Shown in pieces: positions 33,813 to 40,637 of a stretch of DNA of 42,271 nt. The notes beneath the pieces are model-generated. The model searched no databases. It had not been told where the DNA came from and worked only from the letters and a program-made list of their open reading frames with translations. Made by a program: the position numbers and the translations under genes. Source of the stretch: Deltaproteobacteria bacterium (lineage in GTDB: Bacteria > Desulfobacterota > Binatia > UBA9968); contig JACPSE010000201.1 of assembly GCA_016193465.1 (NCBI GenBank), positions 1-42,271 on the forward strand. The letters run 5' to 3'. Numbering within the stretch: position 1 is the first letter of the stretch; each line of letters begins with the position of its first letter.

Positions 33813-34958
33813 TCATACGAATTTAATTATCAAGAGCACCAGTATAATACCGACAATCGCCACCCCAAGGATTATCAGGGAATCCCGCAAAAACGTACTA
33901 CGCGCTGGAGCCTGAGCAGCCGTCCGTCTTGCCGGAGCTTGCTCACGAGAGGGAGCCTTTCTCCTCGTCCTGTCCACGGCTTCCTCTGATGAGGGAGCCG
34001 CTTTCTCCGCAGGCCCCAAGCCGACCTGAAACATCGCCTGAGTCTTCATTTCGCCTGCCTGCTCGGCAGAAACCTGAGGTTGGGGGGCGACCTTTTTTTC
34101 CTTCTCCGCCTCGCTGGCCTCTTCCTCAGGGGCCTCTTCCCCAACGAGGTTGCGAAGCGCATGGTCTCCATTGCGGAATCTCCGGTCAATCGTCTTTTCC
34201 ATCAAGCGGGCCACGAAGTCTGACACATCCTCGGCTATCTTATAGTCGATCTCTTTAAGAGATTTTGCCCTGGCGGAAAGGTCACAGTGCCAATCTCTAT
34301 AGCGCGACTCTTTTCCACTCACGGCAGAAAACTGAGAGTCAAACTGATAGCTCCCCGCGAACATCTCATAGGCAACGCATCCCAAGGAATAGAGATCCGA
34401 CCAGGGCCCAATCTGGCCATCTCCAGCCAAAACCTCGTGGGGAAGGTATTTCTCCGAGCCGGCGCTAAAAAAGCCGCCCCCTTCCTCGAGCCGGGAGATG
34501 CGAAAATCAGTGATTTTTGCCTTGCCCTCCGGAGTGATCATGATACTGCTAGGACGGATGTTTCCATGAACCAGACCCGACTGGTGGATCACTTTGAGAC
34601 CCAATAAGGCGTCTTTCAAAATCTCCTTGCCTGTTTCTATATCTACGACGCCATGATGAATCAAGTCCTCCACGCTCTTCCCTACGTATTCTGTCACCAA
34701 GTAGCACTTGCCCCCGACCTCGGCTGGAGGTATCATCTCGTAAAACTTCGCCACGTGCTCGTCATTAATAGCCCGTAAGCGGTTCCCTTCGGCCAAGAAA
34801 CTTTCCAGAAAGGATGGCCGGCTCAAGAGTTCAGGGAGCGGCTCTTTGATGGTAATGCGCTTCTGGGTCAAGGGATCCCAGGCTTTGTAGTTGATCGTCT
34901 CCTCGCCTGCCTGCTGCTCAACCACGTCGTAACGTTTGATCTTCATCTTCTCAGCCAT
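33813..34958 (-). CDS. Membrane-anchored pseudokinase
   Basis: Protein of 381 residues with GAGGAGGAG before ATG 34958. The kinase fold is clear at residues about 10-275 (ITIKEPLPE, CYLVTEYVGKSVEDLI, LLGLKVIHQSGLVHGNIRPSSIMI, KITDFRIS, WSDLYSLGCVAYEMFAG). Key residues are changed: the glycine-rich loop is absent, HRD reads HGN at 131-133, the KPEN stretch reads RPSS, and DFG reads DFR at 151-153. Lys38 and Asp151 remain. Phosphotransfer is therefore very unlikely. A Pro/Ala/Glu-rich linker leads to a C-terminal membrane segment (about 358-380), a tail anchor. It most likely scaffolds or regulates the active kinase encoded two genes away. A linker segment, MKTQAMFQ, contains a Thr that could be a phospho-site. 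Confidence 0.9.
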   Translation of the reverse strand: MAEKMKIKRYDVVEQQAGEETINYKAWDPLTQKRITIKEPLPELLSRPSFLESFLAEGNRLRAINDEHVAKFYEMIPPAEVGGKCYLVTEYVGKSVEDLIHHGVVDIETGKEILKDALLGLKVIHQSGLVHGNIRPSSIMITPEGKAKITDFRISRLEEGGGFFSAGSEKYLPHEVLAGDGQIGPWSDLYSLGCVAYEMFAGSYQFDSQFSAVSGKESRYRDWHCDLSARAKSLKEIDYKIAEDVSDFVARLMEKTIDRRFRNGDHALRNLVGEEAPEEEASEAEKEKKVAPQPQVSAEQAGEMKTQAMFQVGLGPAEKAAPSSEEAVDRTRRKAPSREQAPARRTAAQAPARSTFLRDSLIILGVAIVGIILVLLIIKFV

Positions 34959-34974
34959 CGTCGCTCCTCCTCTG

Positions 34975-35118
34975 GAATCCAGTATCCAGAAGTCAGAATT
35001 CAGAAGCCCCCATCCGATTTTCGATTCTGGCTACTGACTCCCGGATTCCATCTTTCGGATTCTGTCTCCTGGATTCCGAATTCTGTCTTTTATTCTAACG
35101 CCTGAATTTTGGATTCTA
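34975..35118. repeat. Degenerate GGATTCTG/GAATTC short-word repeats between genes
   Basis: Almost the whole 172-bp gap before the pseudokinase consists of imperfect copies of ATTC, GGATTC, GGATTCTG and their complements (CAGAATTCAG and similar). They are irregularly spaced and allow many alternative short stems. One 11-bp word, TTCGGATTCTG, recurs in the gap at 31391-31462. Confidence 0.7.
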
Positions 35119-35130
35119 CATCCAATTTTT

Positions 35131-36234
35131 TTACTTTTCTATGACAACTTCCACCCGCCGGTTTCGCCGGCGACCCTCCTCGGAATCATTGGAAGCCACC
35201 GGCCGGCTGGAGCCAAACCCTTTAGCGGTTATCTGCTGCTTCGGAAGCCCGGACGCCACTAAGGACGCCGCTATCCTATTTGCCCGCTCTTCAGAGAGGC
35301 GCTGATTCAGCTTCTCGTCTACCCCCTTCTCCTGACTGGAGTGCCCTTCCACCAATATCTTTTTTTCCGCCGCGTGCCCCTTAAGAACGGATGCAATTTT
35401 TTTGACGTTTTCCTTTCCCTCGGAAATAAGATCAGACCTCCCGGGCGCGAAAAGCACGCTGGGAAGGTTCACGGAGACCCCCCTTTTGGTCTCTTGGGCC
35501 TCAATGCCCTCCTGCTTCAGCCCCTCGGCCAGGCCACGGAATTTTTCGATCTCGGCCTGCTGTTTAGTAATGACCTCTAACTGCCGTTTCTGCCTTTCTT
35601 TTAAAAACTCGAGCTGCTGTCGTTTCTGATAGTTTACGTAGACGAGGCTTCCAGGAATGAGAATTAAAAGAATAATAAGAGACACAAGAGTCACTCGCAT
35701 CCGCCGGGACGAGTGAGCAGAAGCCTGTCTCGCCAGCTCTCGCAGGAAAAGGGTACTGGTCCCTACGCGCCCGGTCGACGAGGACCGGGCATGCAAGAGG
35801 GCATCGTTAATCATCATGCCAAGCGTCTTTGCAGCCGGCTCTGCGGCGCCAAGCTGCCCGCGTTCTATCATGATTGTCCGCGGACTGCCAGCGCCCCCCT
35901 CTTCCACGCCAAAGGGGACAACCGGCTCCTTTGTGGAAAAAACAGCCTTGGGGCCATCTGTGGCGAACTCAATAACGTCGCCATCGGAGATGCGCGTCGG
36001 CTCTTCAATTCGATGCCCGTTGACGTAAGTCCCGTTTGTGCTGTTCAGGTCCTCGATGATAAAGGCTTCCCCTGCGCGGTAAATCTCCGCGTGTAGCCCG
36101 GAGACCTCTCGATCCCGATAGGAATCGAATCTCAGGTCGTTGTCAGCCGCCCTACCGACCCGGATCCGCGCTAGATCAAAGCGCTCGACCTGGCCTTTCT
36201 TACTCCCCTCTATATGTCGAAAATAGACGACCAT
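35131..36234 (-). CDS. FHA-TM-coiled coil-OmpA fusion protein
   Basis: Protein of 367 residues, first gene of the minus-strand signalling operon, with AAGGAGAAGGGA upstream. Domains in order: FHA about 23-90 (GR at 27-28, SGLH, STNGT all conserved); a linker about 100-178 with SPRTIMIERG (Thr120); a membrane segment about 181-201; a coiled coil about 203-250; and an OmpA/MotB-like peptidoglycan-binding domain about 252-367 (VEGHSSQEKG, NQRLSEERANRI, KGFGSSRP, RRRNRRVEVVI). The FHA end should be cytoplasmic and the OmpA end should grip peptidoglycan, so the protein physically connects the cell wall with phosphothreonine signalling. I know of no named family with exactly this order. Confidence 0.92.
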   Translation of the reverse strand: MVVYFRHIEGSKKGQVERFDLARIRVGRAADNDLRFDSYRDREVSGLHAEIYRAGEAFIIEDLNSTNGTYVNGHRIEEPTRISDGDVIEFATDGPKAVFSTKEPVVPFGVEEGGAGSPRTIMIERGQLGAAEPAAKTLGMMINDALLHARSSSTGRVGTSTLFLRELARQASAHSSRRMRVTLVSLIILLILIPGSLVYVNYQKRQQLEFLKERQKRQLEVITKQQAEIEKFRGLAEGLKQEGIEAQETKRGVSVNLPSVLFAPGRSDLISEGKENVKKIASVLKGHAAEKKILVEGHSSQEKGVDEKLNQRLSEERANRIAASLVASGLPKQQITAKGFGSSRPVASNDSEEGRRRNRRVEVVIEK

Positions 36235-36283
36235 CTTCCCTTCTCCTTAGCCGCAAAAAGTTCGCAGCGCCAGCCAAATAAAA

Positions 36284-36312
36284 ATCCTATTCGAGAAATC
36301 ATGATTCGTCAA
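36284..36312 (-). promoter_or_regulatory. Sigma70-type promoter of the FHA/kinase operon
   Basis: On the minus strand TTGACG (36312-36307), a 17-bp spacer and TAGGAT (36289-36284) lie about 50 bp before the start at 36234. The pair is close to consensus and well placed to drive the seven-gene operon. Confidence 0.6.
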
Positions 36313-36505
36313 GCGGTTTTAGCTCTATTTGTAGGGACCTCCCATCCCTTCGCTTCAGTGCCTCTTCGCCGGGAAGTTCCGCTCGGAGGCCCGCCTCTCG
36401 CGCCGAAAGCAATAGGTCTCCCTGAGCGGAACATGGACGGAGCCGCGGGGGTACGACCGAGGGGAGCGCGAGTGAGGCTGCGGACGTAATAGACCCCTTT
36501 AAACA
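36313..36505. other. Structured non-coding segment in the divergent intergenic region
   Basis: The 352-bp gap between 36234 and 36587 has promoters at its ends and this GC-rich core. A perfect 9-bp inverted repeat, GTTCCGCTC (36376-36384) and GAGCGGAAC (36424-36432), encloses a loop rich in CCGCCTCTCGCG. A second part ends in AATAGACCCC that can pair with an earlier GGGGGTAC. No convincing gene is present. It may be a small mobile repeat, an operator region or an RNA; I do not recognise it. Confidence 0.45.
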
Positions 36506-36535
36506 TTGACGACGATGCTGGAACCGTGCTAAAAA
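36506..36535 (+). promoter_or_regulatory. Possible promoter of the adenylate cyclase gene
   Basis: TTGACG (36506-36511), an 18-bp spacer and TAAAAA (36530-36535) precede the cyclase start by about 50 bp. The -10 box is a poor match, so this is tentative. Confidence 0.35.
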
Positions 36536-36586
36536 TCAAATACATAAGGAGATTGGGTGCCCAAATGGCCAGGGAGGTAACCGCCG

Positions 36587-38401
36587 ATGCGTTTAGTCTA
36601 TGCGCATGAATCGCAAGATCCCAAAGAGTTCTCTACAGAGGCTACGAACGTCGTTATAGGCCGAAAAGGGGCGGACGTCGAAGTCGACATGGACATGGCG
36701 GTCTCTCGAAAGCACGCTGCCCTGACTTTTGAGAACGGCCAGTTCTTCGTTGAGGATCTAAACAGCAGGAATGGGACATTCGTAAACGATAAAAAAATCA
36801 CGAGTAAGACCCCTGTAACTGAGAACGACGTCATCCGCGTGGGGAAGACCAGGGTAATGTTACAAATTGACGAGGCTCTCATCGAAGAAATGGAGAGGGC
36901 AAAGGCAGAAGAGGGAAAGAAAAAACAGGCAGAGGCCGCGCGCCAAGAGCAAGAAAAAAGAAGAGCAGAAGAGGAAAAAGGAAAGCAAGCAGAACTGGCG
37001 CGACAATCAGAACTGGAGAGAGCAAAGGCAGAAGAGGAAAAGAAAAGACAGGCAGAGGCCGCACCGCCGGCAGAAAAAGAAAAGGAGATCGAGATTCACG
37101 GTGTGGAGGCTGAGAAAGAGCCTATGGGTGAGGTTCGGGTCACTAGCTGCTTCAACGTGAAGGATTTGCCTTTTCTTATGGGAAAGACAAAAGCCAAAGA
37201 AGAAGGGGCTCGGGATGTAGTGATCGCAACCGCAGGGGACGTGGCCACTGCCGCTGAACGCCGGCTGGCTCTCTATTACGAAACGGCGATGGCCCTTGGA
37301 GAAGAGGGGAAGTTCGAGGCCCGACTCCAGAAGGTCGTCGAGCGCGCCCTGGAAGGCATCCCATTTGCTAAACGCTCTGCCCTGTTGCTGAAGGAGCGGA
37401 AGACTCAGCGACTACTGCTTGTAGCCCATGCCCCCCGGGGGAGCACGCCCGCAGTCAGCCAGACCCTGGCAAAGCAGGCTATTAGCCAACGCCAGGCGTT
37501 CAACTGGTCAGAGGAAGCCAAGGGGCAAAAATCCCCGGCAATGCGGAGCGATAGTCTTGTCATGCATAGTCTCCGTTCGGGAATCTATGCGCCCCTTGTT
37601 TGGAAAGAGGACGTCTTCGGAGTTCTCTGCATGGACAGCGGAAGCCAGCTTGCCGCGTTTGACGACCAAGACTTGAGGCTCATGATCGCGATCGCGAACC
37701 ACATCGCTATGTGCGCGGCAAATTATTACCTCCAGGAGCAGCTCCAGAACGAGGCGAGCATGAAATCGAACCTGATGCGGCAATTTTCGCCCAAGGTTGT
37801 CGATAAGTTAATGGAAGGACGGATAGGCGCAGGCGACCGCATGGAATCAACCATCCTATGCTCTGATATCCGCGGCTTTACTGAGATGAGCGCCGGCATG
37901 CACCCGAAGGAGGTCGTTGAAATGCTCAACGATTACTTTGGGGAACTGACTCCTCTTGTCTTTAAGTACGATGGGACAGTGGACAAATACATAGGCGACT
38001 CGATTCTGGCGGTTTTCGGAAGCCCCGAACCTGATAATGATCAGTGCGAGAAAGCGGTCAGAGCCGCCCTGGAGATGCAGGATAAGGTTAAAGAGCTCAA
38101 TGTGGACCGGGAGAAGCGGAAAAGACCGATGTGCAGGCTCGGCATTGGCGTCCATTGCGGAGAGGTGCTTCACGGATTTATTGGCTCCCCGGAGCGCATG
38201 GAATTCACGGTGATAGGAGACGCTGTTAACCGGGCATCAAGGTTTTGCGACGGGGCGGGACCGGGTGAGGTACTGATCAGTAGCGACCTTTACCAGCGCG
38301 TGTACTGGCTGGTAGATGGCAAAGAAAAAAGGATAAAAACCAAGCACGCTGACGAAGGCGAGCTTGAAGGCTACAGCGTAGTGCTTAAGAAGGGGAAGTA
38401 G
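36587..38401 (+). CDS. FHA-GAF-class III adenylate cyclase
   Basis: Protein of 604 residues with GGGAGGT before ATG 36587. Domains in order: FHA about 20-92 (GR, SRKH, SRNGT all present); a charged helix about 95-165 with EERAKAEE-like repeats; a GAF domain about 225-385; and a class III cyclase about 415-600. The cyclase keeps the metal-binding Asp427 (CSDIRGFT) and Asp471 (YIGDS), Lys467 and Asp545 that select ATP, and Asn548 and Arg552 (DAVNRASR) that stabilise the transition state, so an active adenylate cyclase is expected. No membrane segment is present. It is transcribed divergently from the kinase operon. Its FHA domain could dock on phosphothreonine proteins made by that operon, making cAMP the output. 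Confidence 0.93.
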   Translation: MRLVYAHESQDPKEFSTEATNVVIGRKGADVEVDMDMAVSRKHAALTFENGQFFVEDLNSRNGTFVNDKKITSKTPVTENDVIRVGKTRVMLQIDEALIEEMERAKAEEGKKKQAEAARQEQEKRRAEEEKGKQAELARQSELERAKAEEEKKRQAEAAPPAEKEKEIEIHGVEAEKEPMGEVRVTSCFNVKDLPFLMGKTKAKEEGARDVVIATAGDVATAAERRLALYYETAMALGEEGKFEARLQKVVERALEGIPFAKRSALLLKERKTQRLLLVAHAPRGSTPAVSQTLAKQAISQRQAFNWSEEAKGQKSPAMRSDSLVMHSLRSGIYAPLVWKEDVFGVLCMDSGSQLAAFDDQDLRLMIAIANHIAMCAANYYLQEQLQNEASMKSNLMRQFSPKVVDKLMEGRIGAGDRMESTILCSDIRGFTEMSAGMHPKEVVEMLNDYFGELTPLVFKYDGTVDKYIGDSILAVFGSPEPDNDQCEKAVRAALEMQDKVKELNVDREKRKRPMCRLGIGVHCGEVLHGFIGSPERMEFTVIGDAVNRASRFCDGAGPGEVLISSDLYQRVYWLVDGKEKRIKTKHADEGELEGYSVVLKKGK

Positions 38402-38487
38402 TGTAGCCGCTATACCCTATCTATATATTGTGGGAGCCCTTGGCTCTTCCGCATCTCAGTAGTCCCACCGAGTGTAATAGAGAAGGT

Positions 38488-38517
38488 AACCGGATTAGTG
38501 ACAACTAATCGGTTTTT
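38488..38517 (+). terminator. Rho-independent terminator after the cyclase gene
   Basis: AACCG(G)ATTAG pairs with CTAATCGGTT (GATTAG/CTAATC, then AACC/GGTT with one bulged G). The loop is TGACAA, and a T-run follows. It lies about 90 bp after the cyclase stop and immediately before the promoter at 38520. Confidence 0.7.
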
Positions 38518-38519
38518 GC

Positions 38520-38549
38520 TTGACAAATACGTGCTTTTGGGAATATAAG
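38520..38549 (+). promoter_or_regulatory. Sigma70-type promoter of the two-partner secretion genes
   Basis: TTGACA (38520-38525), an 18-bp spacer and TATAAG (38544-38549) form a near-consensus pair about 75 bp before the TpsB start. It directly follows the terminator, so the secretion genes appear to be an independent unit. Confidence 0.65.
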
Positions 38550-38555
38550 TTTTCG

Positions 38556-38582
38556 AAAGCCCGGGGGCCTTAGTAGGGCTTT
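38556..38582 (+). promoter_or_regulatory. Leader hairpin in the TpsB 5' untranslated region
   Basis: AAAGCCC (38556-38562) and GGGCTTT (38576-38582) form a 7-bp stem with a 13-nt loop right at the predicted transcript start. No T-run follows, so it is not a terminator. It could protect the mRNA end or take part in control. Confidence 0.45.
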
Positions 38583-38623
38583 ACAAAAACAGCTCTCTAT
38601 TTCGCCACTAGGAGCACGCGCCG

Positions 38624-40465
38624 ATGATTATCCTCCCTCCGTTTATCAGACACCTTATTAAGCTCGCGCTTTTAGCTGCCGTGTTTTGGGCTCCCCTATA
38701 CACGGCGCCGCAATTAGCCGAGGCGGCTGCTTCTCCTGGACTTCGGCTGCGCGCGTGGGAAATAGTCCAAGAGGCTCCTAAGCAATCAGCGGTGGAGCCG
38801 GCTGCTTCTCCTCAGGCTGAGCCGGCTGCTTCTCCTCAGGCTGAGCCGGCTGCTTCTCCTCGGGCTGAGCCGGCTACTTCTCCTCGGGCTGAGCCGGCTA
38901 CTTCTCCTCAGACCTGGGCGGCTATTTCTCTTCAGGCGGTGGCGGCTGCTTCTCCTCAGGCTGAAAAACTGAAGGTGAAGATCAAGGCGATCAGAATAAC
39001 AGGCGCTGTTGTTATTACCCCAGAGGAATTGAATCCCGTCATCGCTCCTTATATCGGGCAAGATATGAGCCTGGCTGACCTCCAAAAGATCGCAGATCTA
39101 ATCACCGAAGAATACAGGAATAGGGGCTATAACCTGGCAAGGGCGCTTGTCCCGGAGCAGGAGATCAAAGACGGTGTTGTGGAGATCAAGGTCCTCGAGG
39201 CAAGGATCGGCGAGATAAAGATAGAAGGGAATCGATACTTTTCCACGGATTTGATCCGCAGGGCCTTAAGAAGGGTGGAGGTGGACCGAGCCGTCAAACA
39301 AACCTCGCTTGAAAAAAGCCTGCTCTTGCTTAACGACAACCCGGATGTTAAAGCGACTGCCTCCCTCCAGGCGGGGGCGGAGGATGGGACAACCGATATT
39401 GTCCTCAAGGTGGAAGATACATTACCAGTTCACCTGACGCTCGACTATAATAATTTTGGTAATCGGTTTGTCTCTCGCCACGTAGGTGGTGCGGAATTGA
39501 ATTTGGGCGACCCCTGGTATGGTAGTCTCTTATCTCTGGGTGGGACTTTTGGTGGTGACCCACAATTTACCACTTTTAAAAGGGCAAACTATACGTTGCC
39601 GATAAACAATTACGGGACCAAATTTGGCGGCTATTACAACGAGGGCACTTTTGATGTCGGCGGACAGTTCCGGACGCAAGAGCTAGAAGGAATAATCCAT
39701 GGCTGGGGGCTTTTTCTTACCCACCCTTTTATCAGGACGAGATTTACTACCCTCAGGGGTGAATTTGGCTTTGACCTAAAAGACGCGCTCCTAAACTCGG
39801 GGAAAGATCATACGAGTCGCGATCGGATTAGACTCGTTAAGGCTGGCTTCAATTTTGACCTAACAGATAGCACGGGTCGCACTTTTGTTTCGGCCTATGT
39901 TTTTCACGGGCTGGGCGATCTCTTTGGGGGGAGTTCGGATAAAAGACGAAACCCTGTTAATACCATCCCTTCCAGCCGTAGGGGGTTCAACGGAAAGGGG
40001 GCAGACGGAGATTTTACCTATGGCACTGTAACTCTGGCCCGGGTCCAGGGGATCACGAGCTTCTTGTCTCTCTTTCTTAGGACCTCAGGCCAAATAAGCT
40101 CTGCCTCGCTGGTGGCAACCGAGCAATTTGGAATAGGCGGGCCGAATTCTGTTAGAGGCTATACTCAGAGGGAGATTGTTGCAGATGAAGGGTTTAATGC
40201 GTCGAGTGAGCTGAGGCTTTCAGTTATACCGGAGAGTGACCTGATACAGCTTGTATCCTTCATTGATTATGGTTCCATTCACCAAAGGGAACCAGCGCAA
40301 GGGCAGGACAAATTTCAGAGTTTGCTCGGTTATGGACCTGGTTTAAGGCTAAGCCTTCCATTGAATTTGAGTTTCCGTTTTGACGTTGGTTTCCCGATCA
40401 CCCCCTCGGAAAATCAAAAGAAGATTGACCCCGTTTATTATCTTCAAGCTTCGATCAAGTATTGA
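38624..40465 (+). CDS. TpsB outer-membrane transporter (ShlB/FhaC/HecB family)
   Basis: Protein of 613 residues with AGGAGC before ATG 38624. A signal peptide is followed by an unusual repeat tract of seven 8-residue units (EPAASPQA and variants, residues 58-113). Then come two POTRA-like domains (KIKAIRITGAVVITPEELN and IGEIKIEGNRYFSTDLIRRAL, about 118-260) and a 16-strand-type barrel (about 270-613). The family's lid-loop motif is present as PNSVRGYTQREI, and the last strand ends in YYLQASIKY, the usual aromatic C-terminus for BAM assembly. It should secrete the exoprotein encoded 172 bp downstream. The repeat tract stands where most TpsB proteins have a short plug helix and linker. Confidence 0.93.
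   Translation: MIILPPFIRHLIKLALLAAVFWAPLYTAPQLAEAAASPGLRLRAWEIVQEAPKQSAVEPAASPQAEPAASPQAEPAASPRAEPATSPRAEPATSPQTWAAISLQAVAAASPQAEKLKVKIKAIRITGAVVITPEELNPVIAPYIGQDMSLADLQKIADLITEEYRNRGYNLARALVPEQEIKDGVVEIKVLEARIGEIKIEGNRYFSTDLIRRALRRVEVDRAVKQTSLEKSLLLLNDNPDVKATASLQAGAEDGTTDIVLKVEDTLPVHLTLDYNNFGNRFVSRHVGGAELNLGDPWYGSLLSLGGTFGGDPQFTTFKRANYTLPINNYGTKFGGYYNEGTFDVGGQFRTQELEGIIHGWGLFLTHPFIRTRFTTLRGEFGFDLKDALLNSGKDHTSRDRIRLVKAGFNFDLTDSTGRTFVSAYVFHGLGDLFGGSSDKRRNPVNTIPSSRRGFNGKGADGDFTYGTVTLARVQGITSFLSLFLRTSGQISSASLVATEQFGIGGPNSVRGYTQREIVADEGFNASSELRLSVIPESDLIQLVSFIDYGSIHQREPAQGQDKFQSLLGYGPGLRLSLPLNLSFRFDVGFPITPSENQKKIDPVYYLQASIKY
38795..38962 (+). repeat. Seven tandem 24-bp coding repeats (VNTR) in the TpsB gene
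   Basis: Units of GAGCCGGCTGCTTCTCCTCA plus 4 nt start every 24 bp from 38795. The first two are identical, the next two nearly so, and the last three have diverged. They encode EPAASPQA-like octapeptides, which are Pro/Ala-rich and probably extended. Confidence 0.9.
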
Positions 40466-40504
40466 GATGAAAATTGAAACTTGGAGCGAATTTGATGCGG
40501 CTTA

Positions 40505-40534
40505 TTGACATAGGCGGCATATTAAGTGAAAAAT
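40505..40534 (+). promoter_or_regulatory. Possible internal promoter before the TpsA gene
   Basis: TTGACA (40505-40510) is followed after 18 bp by AAAAAT (40529-40534). The -35 box is perfect and the -10 box weak. Co-transcription with the TpsB gene is also plausible. Confidence 0.3.
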
Positions 40535-40542
40535 TTTAGACC

Positions 40543-40594
40543 TAGCGGCTATAAGGCTATAAGGCTAGGAGGCTAGAAGGCTTTAAGGCCTCCT
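40543..40594 (+). repeat. Degenerate GGCTATAA/GGCTAGAA repeats with an inverted repeat
   Basis: Short words GGCTATAA, GGCTATAA, GGCTAGGA, GGCTAGAA and GGCTTTAA follow one another with a period of 8-9. The last part (40568-40593) also folds as GGAGGC/GCCTCC. It lies in the leader of the TpsA gene. Confidence 0.7.
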
Positions 40595-40637
40595 CGCATT
40601 CCGGCATCCAAGCTTACCAGCATTCTTGGAGGAAAAA

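Noticed and set aside
28170-36234. Type VI secretion threonine-phosphorylation pathway (PpkA/PppA/Fha)
   Set aside because: Kinase, phosphatase and FHA proteins fit, but no Tss, Hcp, VgrG, ClpV or Tag genes occur in the window, and the FHA-OmpA and cyclase fusions are not part of that pathway.
36214-36489. Open frame of 91 codons in the divergent gap
   Set aside because: It overlaps the promoter of the kinase operon and the start of the FHA-OmpA gene. It has no good ribosome-binding site and a composition unlike a protein; the inverted repeat explains the sequence better.
38550-38600. Cyclic-di-GMP (GEMM) riboswitch in the TpsB leader
   Set aside because: Only a single short hairpin with GAAAGCC-like words is present; the conserved second stem and the tetraloop-receptor arrangement are missing.
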